Shown: positions 44,875 through 53,887 of the stretch, piece by piece
Layout: each line of letters starts with the position of its first letter
How positions within the stretch are numbered: position 1 is the first letter of the stretch
Assembly (NCBI GenBank): GCA_903929795.1
Contig: CAIYWC010000137.1
Span: 34,566 to 98,565, forward strand
Reading direction: 5' to 3'
Length of the DNA: 64,000 nt
Source of the DNA: an uncultured Myxococcales bacterium
GTDB lineage: Bacteria; Myxococcota_A; UBA9042
Position numbers and translations under genes: made by a program
Notes under the pieces: model-generated
The model's database searches: none
What the model saw: the letters and a program-made list of their open reading frames with translations, nothing else
Told to the model about the DNA's origin: nothing

Positions 44875-46275
44875 TCAGTCCGGTGGCACGACGGTGATGG
44901 GATCGTCTTTCGCGGCCGCGCGGTGCGGGTGCGCGTGCGCGGATCGCGCGCGGTGAGCGACCGGGCGCGGCGGCGTCATCGGCGTTTTCCGTGCAAGTTC
45001 AGGTGGTTCTGGCGCAGTCGTCGGCTCGGCAACCGGGGTGCGCGTCGGAGTCGGCTGGGGCGCGCTGGCCGGAGCCGGCGTGGGCACGGCTGCGGTCACG
45101 AGCGCGGGCGCCGGCGCTGGTCTGGTTGCCACCGGGTGCGCCTGCGCCGGCCACAGCCGGCTCACGAGCAGCAGCGTCAGGCTCCCGGCCGCCAGAAGCC
45201 AAGGAGTGGTATTTGTCCGCAAATTCAGCCACTTCTGCCGCAGCCGCGCGCTTGGCCTCTCACCGTCTGGCGGCGGCGCCACAGGCATCAGCCGCAGCGG
45301 GGAGGCCGTCCGGGTCTCCAGCGACCGAATCTCTCGGGATGGCGCGTCCTTGGCCACTTCCAGCGCGTGGCTCATCGCCTGCGCGTCGGCAAACCGCTCA
45401 TCCGGTGTCTTCGCCAGCGCGCGCATGATGACGTCCACAAAGCCCGCGGAAAGCGCCGTGCGCGCCACCGTCGCCAGATCGCGCGGCGCCACGTTGACGT
45501 GGTTGAACATGACGGTCAGCGCGTTCGGATCGTCAAAGGGCGACCGCCCGGATACGCAACGGTACAGAACCGCCGCCAGCGCGTAGAGATCGCTCCGGCC
45601 GTCGACCTCCACGCCGAGACACTGCTCCGGGCTCATGTAAGTCGGCGTTCCCATGAGCTTTCCAGTCGCAGTCAGCGACGATTCCTGCGTCTGGGCGATG
45701 CCGAAGTCCAGCACCTTCGCCCGCACCTGGCCGTCCTGGTCGTCCAGCATGATGTTGGCCGGCTTGATGTCGCGGTGCACCAGTCCCAGCGCGTGTGCTT
45801 CGGCGAGGCTCCCCAGCACTTGCAAGCCGATCGCAGTCGCGTCCGCTTCGCTCAGCACTTCCTCGTGGTCCAGCCGCTGGCGCAGCGTCGCCTCCAGCGA
45901 GTGGCCCTCGACCCGCTCCATCACCAAATACAGCGTGCGATCCGCGCTTTGGCCGGTATCCAGCACGCGGACGGTGTTGGGATGGTGAAGCCGCGCCAGA
46001 ATTTCCGCCTCGCGCTGGAAACGCCGCACGTGCGCTTCGTCGTCGCCGGTCTGCAGCAGGAGCTTGAGTGCCACGTCCCGGCGGGTCCGCGTGTCCAGCG
46101 CGCGAAACACGATGCCGTGGCCGCCACGGCCCAGCAGCCGGATCAGCCGGTAGCGCGCGCCTACGAGCATTCCCGCCCGCAGCGGCGTCGGCGCAAAATG
46201 CGGCAGCGACGACGACGCGGTCGCAGCGTGCAACTCTGCCACGAACGGATTGGTGTGGGCCGTCAGCCTCTCCAT
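44875..46275 (-). CDS. Ser/Thr protein kinase (eukaryotic-like), one TM, Pro/Ala-rich C-terminal tail
   Basis: YRLIRLLGRGGHGIVFRALD, HRDIKPANIMLDD, DFGIAQ, GTPTYMSPEQ. Confidence 0.92.
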   Translation of the reverse strand: MERLTAHTNPFVAELHAATASSSLPHFAPTPLRAGMLVGARYRLIRLLGRGGHGIVFRALDTRTRRDVALKLLLQTGDDEAHVRRFQREAEILARLHHPNTVRVLDTGQSADRTLYLVMERVEGHSLEATLRQRLDHEEVLSEADATAIGLQVLGSLAEAHALGLVHRDIKPANIMLDDQDGQVRAKVLDFGIAQTQESSLTATGKLMGTPTYMSPEQCLGVEVDGRSDLYALAAVLYRCVSGRSPFDDPNALTVMFNHVNVAPRDLATVARTALSAGFVDVIMRALAKTPDERFADAQAMSHALEVAKDAPSREIRSLETRTASPLRLMPVAPPPDGERPSARLRQKWLNLRTNTTPWLLAAGSLTLLLVSRLWPAQAHPVATRPAPAPALVTAAVPTPAPASAPQPTPTRTPVAEPTTAPEPPELARKTPMTPPRPVAHRARSAHAHPHRAAAKDDPITVVPPD

Positions 46276-46392
46276 TTCGCCAGCCTGACACTTCGCTTGA
46301 GCCGGTGCAAGTGGTCAGATTTGCCGCGGCCTTGACGCTTCCGCCGCCCCGCGCACAATGCGCACGAACCCACGCACCACGGGCGCGCGCAC

Positions 46393-47106
46393 ATGCAAGT
46401 CTGGTTGAGCAAAGCCCTTGCGGATCTCGCGCCTTTCGCGTCCCGGGAGCGGGCCGCGCAGGAGAAAGCCTACCTGAAAAGCCAGCTGACCTTTTTGGGC
46501 GTCGGCATTCCGAAGACGCGTCAGGTCGCGATCAGTGTGCTACAACAGATTGAAAATCACGGGAAATTGACCGCGACGCAGCTCCGCGACTTGACGCTGG
46601 CGGCCTGGGCGACGGAAGGTCACGACGCCCGCGCGATCGCCCTGGCGCTGCTGGAAAAGCGCGCGAAATGTTTGGGTATCGTGGACCTGCCGTGGCTGGA
46701 GGACGTGCTGCGGCGCAGCTTTACGTGGGCGTATGTCGACCAAATCGCGGTGCACGCGGTGGGGCAGATCGTGCGCAAGGAGCCCGACGCGGCCAAGCGC
46801 GTGTTGGCAAAGTGGGCGAGCGACAAGGACTTTTGGCTGCGGCGTTCCGCGCTGCTGGCGCTGCTGGGCGAACGGCGTGCCGGCGGGCGTTTTGACGGGG
46901 CGCACTTTGAGGCGTGGGCGCTGCCGATGTTGGCGGAAAAAGAATTTTTCATCCGCAAGGCGATCGGCTGGGTGCTGCGCGACGTGGCGCGCGACGATGC
47001 GGCGTGGGTGCAAGGATTTTTGGAGCGTCACGCGGCGCAGATGAGCCCGCTGAGCCTGCGGGAGGCGCGGCGTGGCGTGGCGCGCGCGTTGGATGTGTCG
47101 AAATAA
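46393..47106 (+). CDS. DNA alkylation repair protein (AlkD/ALK-type)
   Basis: TRQVAISVLQQIENHGKLTATQLRDLTLAAWATEGHDARAIALALL; FWLRRSALLALL; EFFIRKAIGWVLRDVARDD. Confidence 0.82.
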   Translation: MQVWLSKALADLAPFASRERAAQEKAYLKSQLTFLGVGIPKTRQVAISVLQQIENHGKLTATQLRDLTLAAWATEGHDARAIALALLEKRAKCLGIVDLPWLEDVLRRSFTWAYVDQIAVHAVGQIVRKEPDAAKRVLAKWASDKDFWLRRSALLALLGERRAGGRFDGAHFEAWALPMLAEKEFFIRKAIGWVLRDVARDDAAWVQGFLERHAAQMSPLSLREARRGVARALDVSK

Positions 47107-47290
47107 CCGACATGCAGGAAAAAACAACATCCGGGCGCGCGGCATCGCAGCGTGTTGCGGCATTCGATTCGCGCTAAATCCTTTTATTTCGGTAGATTGA
47201 AACTCATCGGCCACTTGGCCCGGTTCCTGCAACTTGCTTGGGCAGGGAACCGTGTGCAAGCAGCGCGGCCATGCCGCAGGGGAGCCGATC

Positions 47291-48664
47291 ATGAAAAACG
47301 CGATTCACAGGTACTTGGCCGCCGTTTTAGCCGTTTGCGCGCTGTGCGCAGGCTGTGGCAGCTCCGCCGACACGGGCAGCGCCTTCAACGGCATGATCCC
47401 GGAAGCGTCAGCGTCCGACAAAGCGGGCGGGACGGCGGTGCCTTCAGGCGGCGGCGGCGGCTCAGGCGAGGCGACAGCTTCCGACGCGAGCGCTGGCGAC
47501 GCGAGCGCGTTTGGTGCGGACGATGCGGCGGCGGGCACGGACGCTGCCGTTGGCGAACAGCCAGCAGCAGGCACGTTGACGGCCGGCGACTGGAACGACA
47601 ACCTCAATTTCAGCTGGTTTGTCAGCTACTTGGCGGACATGGCGCAGGCCAACCCCGGCTGGGCGACGCTGCCCTTGCAGACGCGCGTGCTGGTGCATGT
47701 CGTGACCGCGCAAGAGGGGCCGGTCGGCAACGCGCACATCCGGCTGCTGGAAGACGGCGCGGAAGTGTCGGCGACGTTTGCCGGGACCGACGGGCGCGGC
47801 GTGGTGCTTGCACAGTCGGCGGCGGCCAAACGCGTCGTGGAGGTGCAGGTCGGGGCGGCGGCGCCAACGGCGGTCGACTTGCCGCAGGGCCAGACGTCGC
47901 TCACCGTCGTGACGCCCGAGGCTGCGGCGCCGATCGACGGCATGGACGTCGCGTTCATCGTCGACACGACCGGTTCGATGGGCGATGAGCTCGATTTCCT
48001 CAAGGTCGAGGTCGAGGCGCTCGCCAGCAACGTCAAGGCGGCGACCGGTGGCGCGGATCTGCGCTTTGGCCTGGTGCTCTACCGCGACATGGGCGACGAG
48101 TACGTGACCCGCACGTTCGATTTCACCACGGATATCGCGGCGTTCAAGGCCAACATCGGCGCGCAGGAGGCGGCGGGCGGCGGCGACACGCCCGAAGCGG
48201 TCCAGGAAGGCTTCAAGGCGGCGGGCGCGCTCAGCTGGCGCACCGGCAACGTCGCGCGGGTGGCCATTCACGTGGCCGATGCCTCGCCGCATGATCAGGA
48301 TTTCGTCGCGTATTACGCGGCGCTCGAAGCGCTGCACAAGCTGGGCGTGCGCGTGTTTCCCGTGGCGTCCAGCGGCCACGACGACGGCTGCGAGTACGTC
48401 ATGCGCGCGGCCGCGGCGCTGACGGTCGGTCGGTACGTGTTCCTGACCGATGACTCCGGCGTCGGCGTCGCGCAAGGCCACGCCAAGCCGCACATCCCGT
48501 GTTTCGACGTCGAATTGCTGCTTGGCAAGCTCGTGCGGCTGCTGACCTCGGAGCTGCAGGGCAGCTATATCCCTGCGGATCCCAAGGCGATTATCAGCTC
48601 GTCGGGCGGGCCGGTGGCGGGCGTCTGCACGCTGGACGACGGCTCGCAGACCTACATCTACTGA
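47291..48664 (+). CDS. VWA-domain lipoprotein
   Basis: Lipobox CAGCG; VAFIVDTTGSMGDELDFLKVEVEAL (canonical MIDAS). Confidence 0.85.
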   Translation: MKNAIHRYLAAVLAVCALCAGCGSSADTGSAFNGMIPEASASDKAGGTAVPSGGGGGSGEATASDASAGDASAFGADDAAAGTDAAVGEQPAAGTLTAGDWNDNLNFSWFVSYLADMAQANPGWATLPLQTRVLVHVVTAQEGPVGNAHIRLLEDGAEVSATFAGTDGRGVVLAQSAAAKRVVEVQVGAAAPTAVDLPQGQTSLTVVTPEAAAPIDGMDVAFIVDTTGSMGDELDFLKVEVEALASNVKAATGGADLRFGLVLYRDMGDEYVTRTFDFTTDIAAFKANIGAQEAAGGGDTPEAVQEGFKAAGALSWRTGNVARVAIHVADASPHDQDFVAYYAALEALHKLGVRVFPVASSGHDDGCEYVMRAAAALTVGRYVFLTDDSGVGVAQGHAKPHIPCFDVELLLGKLVRLLTSELQGSYIPADPKAIISSSGGPVAGVCTLDDGSQTYIY

Positions 48665-48670
48665 ACGCGC

Positions 48671-51223
48671 TTATGGCGCCGCCAGCAGCTGGACCGCCGC
48701 CGGGTACGTGTCCACCATCAGCCACGCGCGCACCTGCGCCGGCAGCTGGACCGCTGAGACGTCCAACGCCACCGCCGTCAAATGTCCAGCATTGTCGGCC
48801 TGTTGCGTCGTCTTTGGCCCGTACGCGATCGCCAGCGGCACGCCGGTCGTCGCGTCCTCCAGCAGGATCCCCAGCCGATGCGCCGTCGCGTCCAGCGTGC
48901 CTCCGGTCAGCGCAAAGCTGACGGTCAACGGCAGCCGCGTCGCGAGTGCCGTGCCCACGCCCATGGGCGCGTGTTGGATCCCCGTCCCGAGCGGCCGCAG
49001 CAGCGCCGCGCCGTAAGCAACCAGCTGATCCGTCGCAGGATTGCAAAAACCAAGCTGCTGCAAGAACGCGCCGTAGAAGGCGATCGTGCTGCACGTGCTC
49101 GTCACCGACAGCACCGCGCCGCCATTTTGCGCCTGGCCCGTGGCGTCCAGCGTCGCGCTCAGCCGGAAGTCGTCAAAAGACAGCGACGCGCCCATCGCTT
49201 CCAGCGCCAGACCGGCCTGGTTTTCCAGCGTCACACGCCCGGCCTCAAAGTGAATCGTCACGGGAAACAAGGCCTTGGTCGCCGGATCCGGCATCACGCC
49301 CGGCGTCGCGTCGCTCGGCAGTGCGCCCATGACCCAGCCCACGGCGTCCTGGCCATTGCCGTGCACAAGCCCGACCTCCCAGTGCAGCGAATCGAAGCCG
49401 ATTTGGTTGTACGACGGCAAGATCGTCGGCAGCGGCGCCGCGAGCCGCGCCATCTCCCAAATCCCCGCATCCGCGCCCGGCGTCGCCGGCACGGGCAGCG
49501 GCAGCGCTGTCAGCGCGCCGTCGGCCATCGCAAACGTGAACGTTTGGTCCAACTTGCCGCCCAGCGTCCCGCCGGTCGTCTTGAGCCCGTCGCGCTGGGG
49601 ATCCTTCAACCACTGGCCGGTCACGTGCAGCGTCACGTTGTGGTTCGCGTCCGCAGCAAACCGCGTCTTGGGCGCCAGCGTGAAGAACCGCCGATCGCCC
49701 GACACCCGCAGCACCACATCCGCCGGCGGCTGGACGTCGACCTGAAGCGACGCGTCGTCGATCAGCCCCAGCAGCGTGTCGCCTGCCGCGCGGATGTACA
49801 ACGAGAACGCAAGCGCCTGGTTGGCGTCGATCTGGCTGGGCGCGGTCAGCAGCGGCGAGCCGTATTTGCTTGTAAACAAAAGGAAAGTCCCATCGGCCGG
49901 CAACGCCTCGCCCGGCGTGATGTCGCAGTTCGGGTTGTTTTGCGCAGTTGGCTGTAAGCAGAGGTCGTAGGGCACGCTGAACACGTTGCCATCCTCGCCG
50001 CCCAGGTAGACCGCCTCGCGCCCCAGCGCCGGCGACGCGTTCAGGTCGTTGCGGTCCGCGTTGATGAGGCGCAGCGAAAACCGTTTTTTACCAGTTGGTT
50101 CAATAACATACAGTCGGCCATCGCCCGCGCCCACGTAAATTCGGTCGTCAGCATCCACCGCCGGCGAGCCACGGATCGGGTCGAGCGTGTCAAAAGCCCA
50201 GCGCTCGTGGCCGTCCGCCGGATCAAGCGCGTAAATCGTGCCATCGCAGGACGGGACGATCAGCGTGCCGTCGGACAGCTCCGCCGCGCTCGCGTACACG
50301 TGATCGCGCGTCGGGTGCGACCAGGCCTGCGCGCCGGTTTTTGCAGTGTAGGCGTGCACGTAGCCGTCAAAACCGCCCACGACGACCAAGCCATTCGCGG
50401 TGAGCAGCGGGCTCGCGGCGATCGACCCCGGCGCGCTTGAGCTCCACGCCGGCGTGCCATCCAGTCGAACCGCGAACAGGTTGTCACCCAGCGCCGGCAG
50501 CAGCTGGTTATTGCCGTGAATCATCAGGCCGTTGGCAACGTCGATGGCCGGCAGTGACCAGGTCTGGTCGGCGTGCTGCTCGTGCCATTTCGGCTGACCG
50601 GTCAGGCGGTCAATCGCGTACACGCGAAAGTTGTCGTTGGGCACGATCAGCGTGCCGTCGGGCGCGATGGCGACGTTGCCCTCGAACCAGCTGATGATGC
50701 CGCCGGTGACTGCCGCGGAATCCGCTGTCCAGGTCCAGACTTCCGCGCCGGTGGCGGCGTCCCGGGCGTAGAGCTTGCCGTCGCCGGAGCCAAAATAGAG
50801 GTGGCCGCTGTCGTCCAACAGGCCGGAACTATCGATGATCTCGCCGGTTTCGACGGACCAGACCAGCTTGCCGTTGTGGTCGATGGCGCGGAATTGACGG
50901 TCCGCCGAGCCGACGTACACCGTTTCGTCCGCGCCGACGATCGGCGAGGAAAAGATGCCCTTCGCGGTCGGAAACGTCCACGGCGCCGCGCTGCTGGTGG
51001 CCCGGGCCAGCGGGCTGCGGCCGGTCTGGCGGGCGTCGCGGCGGAACTTGGGCCACGGCGCCTGGGCGGCGAGCGGGACTTCCTGGCTGGTGGCGGTCGC
51101 GTCGGCAGCGGTGTCGGCGGCGGTTGCGTCCGTTCCAGTCACGGCGTCCGTGTCAGCGGCCGTCGTCTTGGCGCCGCAAGCCACGAGCAACGGCACGGCG
51201 AAAGCGAAAAAAAATCGACGCAT
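48671..51223 (-). CDS. Lipoprotein with PQQ-type beta-propeller repeats
   Basis: Lipobox LVACGA; repeated VYVGSADRQFRAIDHNGKLVWSVETG, LYFGSGDGKLYARDAATGAEVWTW, YVHAYTAKTGAQAWSHPT, IYALDPADGHERWAFDT. Confidence 0.82.
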   Translation of the reverse strand: MRRFFFAFAVPLLVACGAKTTAADTDAVTGTDATAADTAADATATSQEVPLAAQAPWPKFRRDARQTGRSPLARATSSAAPWTFPTAKGIFSSPIVGADETVYVGSADRQFRAIDHNGKLVWSVETGEIIDSSGLLDDSGHLYFGSGDGKLYARDAATGAEVWTWTADSAAVTGGIISWFEGNVAIAPDGTLIVPNDNFRVYAIDRLTGQPKWHEQHADQTWSLPAIDVANGLMIHGNNQLLPALGDNLFAVRLDGTPAWSSSAPGSIAASPLLTANGLVVVGGFDGYVHAYTAKTGAQAWSHPTRDHVYASAAELSDGTLIVPSCDGTIYALDPADGHERWAFDTLDPIRGSPAVDADDRIYVGAGDGRLYVIEPTGKKRFSLRLINADRNDLNASPALGREAVYLGGEDGNVFSVPYDLCLQPTAQNNPNCDITPGEALPADGTFLLFTSKYGSPLLTAPSQIDANQALAFSLYIRAAGDTLLGLIDDASLQVDVQPPADVVLRVSGDRRFFTLAPKTRFAADANHNVTLHVTGQWLKDPQRDGLKTTGGTLGGKLDQTFTFAMADGALTALPLPVPATPGADAGIWEMARLAAPLPTILPSYNQIGFDSLHWEVGLVHGNGQDAVGWVMGALPSDATPGVMPDPATKALFPVTIHFEAGRVTLENQAGLALEAMGASLSFDDFRLSATLDATGQAQNGGAVLSVTSTCSTIAFYGAFLQQLGFCNPATDQLVAYGAALLRPLGTGIQHAPMGVGTALATRLPLTVSFALTGGTLDATAHRLGILLEDATTGVPLAIAYGPKTTQQADNAGHLTAVALDVSAVQLPAQVRAWLMVDTYPAAVQLLAAP

Positions 51224-51444
51224 GCAGCGACTCCGGAAACGCGCGAATTCAACGCTGCGCGCGGCGCACCAGTGTGGCCGTCTGGCCGTGGGGCGTCAAT
51301 TGCGCGCCGAGCGGCGTGGGCACATGCACGCGCGACCCAGTTTCAGTGCCCCTTGACGCCCATGGCTGCGGATGTAGCATTCCAGCGTTCCTCGGGGGTA
51401 ATCGCGTCATGGTGACCCAAGCACTTGGTTTGAGGAGCGGTCCG

Positions 51445-52506
51445 ATGCCGGCCTGCCGCTGGCTCGCGCTGCTCGTTCCGCTGGCTTTTGCGCTGAACGC
51501 CGCGCCAGCATCGGCATTTGACAAGCAAAAAGCCGCTGCGAAGATGGCCGAACAAGCGCAAAGCGCTTATGAATCCGGCGATTACGACCGCGCGGCTGAG
51601 CTGTACGCCAACGCGTTTCACACCGATCCGGAGCCGAATTACCTGTACGCGCAGGCGCGGGCGGAGCAGGTCGGCGGCAAGCCAGACGCGGCGACCGGGC
51701 ATCTGGAAGAATTCATCGCCAATCCGCAGGCAACGCCCGATCGTGTCGCGAAAGCCCGCGAATTGTTGGATGGTTTGCACGCGGCTCGGCTGGACAAGAG
51801 CGTGGCGGACGGCGAGTCGGCGGCGCGGTCGGGCGACTACAAGCTGGCGGCGCAGATCTGGCTGGACGTGGCGCGGCAGGCGCCCAAGCGCGTGGAGCTG
51901 TACTACCGCGCCGGCGTGGCGCTGCAGCAGGCGGCGGACCTGAACGGTGCGCTGGCGGCGTTTGACGCGTACCTGCAGAAGGCGCCCGATGGCCTGGATC
52001 GCAGCCAAGCCAAGCTGCGGCGCGACGGGGTGGCGGAGAAGCTGCGGCCGACCGTGGCTCGGCCGACGGTCCCGGAAAAGGCGCCGGGAACGGACATGGC
52101 GGCTGACAAAACCAACAAAAATCAGACCGTTGCGCCGATCGCGACCACGACGGCCCCGGCGGTTCGGCCAACGCCGGTTGCCGGCTACATCGTGGCCGTT
52201 GCGGGCCTGGCGGTGGCCGCGGGCGGTGTTGTCCTGTACGTGCTGACGCGGCCGGACATCAGCGCCTACGAGGCGGCGACCGGCCAGACCAACGCGGCGG
52301 GCAAGATTGTGGGCATCGACCAACAGACGGCGACAAGCCAGCACACATCCATCCAAAACCGCGAGATCGCGGCGGTGGCGCTGGGCGGCGCTGGGCTGGC
52401 GATGGCGGGCGTCGGCACCTGGCTGATCCTGCGCACGCCCGACGCCAAGGTGACGTGGGTGCCGGGTCCAGCTCTGGCGGGCGGCGGCCTCGCGTGGCGA
52501 TTCTGA
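51445..52506 (+). CDS. TPR-like exported protein with TM segments
   Basis: Signal peptide; AEQAQSAYESGDYDRAAELYANAFHTDPEPNYLYAQARAEQVGGKPDAATGHLEEFI; two C-terminal hydrophobic segments. Confidence 0.65.
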   Translation: MPACRWLALLVPLAFALNAAPASAFDKQKAAAKMAEQAQSAYESGDYDRAAELYANAFHTDPEPNYLYAQARAEQVGGKPDAATGHLEEFIANPQATPDRVAKARELLDGLHAARLDKSVADGESAARSGDYKLAAQIWLDVARQAPKRVELYYRAGVALQQAADLNGALAAFDAYLQKAPDGLDRSQAKLRRDGVAEKLRPTVARPTVPEKAPGTDMAADKTNKNQTVAPIATTTAPAVRPTPVAGYIVAVAGLAVAAGGVVLYVLTRPDISAYEAATGQTNAAGKIVGIDQQTATSQHTSIQNREIAAVALGGAGLAMAGVGTWLILRTPDAKVTWVPGPALAGGGLAWRF

Positions 52507-52523
52507 AGCAGCTGGAGGTCGAC

Positions 52524-53780
52524 GTGCGTCGTGAATGGCCAGTGAATTCAGTTGGTTTGTGGGCGACCGCCGTGATCGCGCTGGCGGGGGCGTGCGAGCC
52601 GCTGGCGGGCGCGGATTCATTTCTGTACAAGACGCCGGCGGAGATGGCCGACGCGCTGGGGCAAGACCAGTCCGGCGGGACCGATGCGGCGGACGTGTCG
52701 GGCCTGACCGACGCCGTGGATGCTTTGAACGACGCGGACGCCGGGCTGACGGACACCGTGGGCACAGACGCGGTTGACGCGGTGGATGTCCTGGATACTG
52801 CGCCGGATGCGCCGGATGCGCCGGACGTCGCCGATGGGAAGGAGGTGCCGGACGTGCCGGTTGTGCCCGACACCGGCCCGCCAGTCGTGTGTGGCGATGG
52901 CGCCTGCGCCGCGACCGAGACGCCCGTCAATTGCCCGGCCGACTGCACGACCACGTGCGGCAACGGCGTCTGCGATGCCGGCGAGACCGCGGCCTCGTGC
53001 CTGAAAGACTGCGCGTGCGGCGACGGCAAGTGCGAGGCCACCGAGACGTTCAAGAAGTGCCCCGCCGACTGCGCGTCCGGCTGTGGCGACGCGGTTTGCT
53101 ACAAGGACCTGCTCGGCGCTGAGACCAGCAATACCTGCCCGTTCGACTGCTACTGCGGCAACGGCACTTGCGACACCAACGAGTTCAACTGCCCGGCCGA
53201 TTGCTTTTGCGGCAACGGCACTTGCGAGACGGCAACGGAGAATGCCACCAACTGTTTTGGCGATTGCTGCGTCTGCGGCGACGGCTGGTGCAATTCCGCG
53301 GCGCCGTGTGGCGAGGGACAGGGCACCTGCCCGGCCGACTGCAGCGCGTGCGGCGACGGCGTGTGCTCGCCCGGCGAGAGCCCCAAGGCGTGCCCGGCCG
53401 ACTGCTGCGGCGCCTGCGGCGACGGCCTGTGCCGCTGCAATGAGACCGGCGACCCGAATTCCACCAAGCCCGGCTCGCTGTTTTGCGCCGACGACTGCGG
53501 GAACGGGTGTGGCGACGGCACGTGCGCCAAGGGCGAGAACCCGCAGACGTGCTCGGAGGACTGCGCCAAGAACGCCTGCGGCAACGGCACATGCGAGCCC
53601 AGCGACGGCGGACCCAGCGGCTGCCCGATCGACTGCGGCGGCGCGTGCGGCAACGGCACCTGCGACAAGGGCGAGGACTTCGTGGTCTGCCCCGTCGACT
53701 GCGGCTATTGCGGCGACGGCTACTGCGAGCTGAAAGCCGGCGAGTCGCAGGCAAACTGCCCGAAAGACTGCAAACCGTAA
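52524..53780 (+). CDS. Cys-rich lipoprotein with about 13 CGDGxC...CPxDC repeats
   Basis: GTG start with GGAGG upstream; lipobox LAGAC; Asp-rich linker; tandem units such as CGDGKCEATETFKKCPADC. Confidence 0.8.
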   Translation: MRREWPVNSVGLWATAVIALAGACEPLAGADSFLYKTPAEMADALGQDQSGGTDAADVSGLTDAVDALNDADAGLTDTVGTDAVDAVDVLDTAPDAPDAPDVADGKEVPDVPVVPDTGPPVVCGDGACAATETPVNCPADCTTTCGNGVCDAGETAASCLKDCACGDGKCEATETFKKCPADCASGCGDAVCYKDLLGAETSNTCPFDCYCGNGTCDTNEFNCPADCFCGNGTCETATENATNCFGDCCVCGDGWCNSAAPCGEGQGTCPADCSACGDGVCSPGESPKACPADCCGACGDGLCRCNETGDPNSTKPGSLFCADDCGNGCGDGTCAKGENPQTCSEDCAKNACGNGTCEPSDGGPSGCPIDCGGACGNGTCDKGEDFVVCPVDCGYCGDGYCELKAGESQANCPKDCKP

Positions 53781-53887
53781 CGCTTTTTCCGGATTCGCCG
53801 CCGTCGCAGATCCGTCTGGCGACTCGCGCGTCCCACTCCTGCCCGCCGTGCGCACGCGCGCATCACCCCGGCTGGCAGGAGGCTCCC

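Noticed and set aside
52780-53770. Repetitive GC-rich DNA considered as a CRISPR-like or tandem DNA repeat array
   Set aside because: Irregular unit lengths, and periodicity is explained by in-frame CGDGxC protein modules.
53483-53887. Upstream extension of the MuiA-like ORF into the Cys-rich gene
   Set aside because: The extension is an out-of-frame reading of the CGDGxC repeats; ATG at 53888 gives a proper signal peptide.
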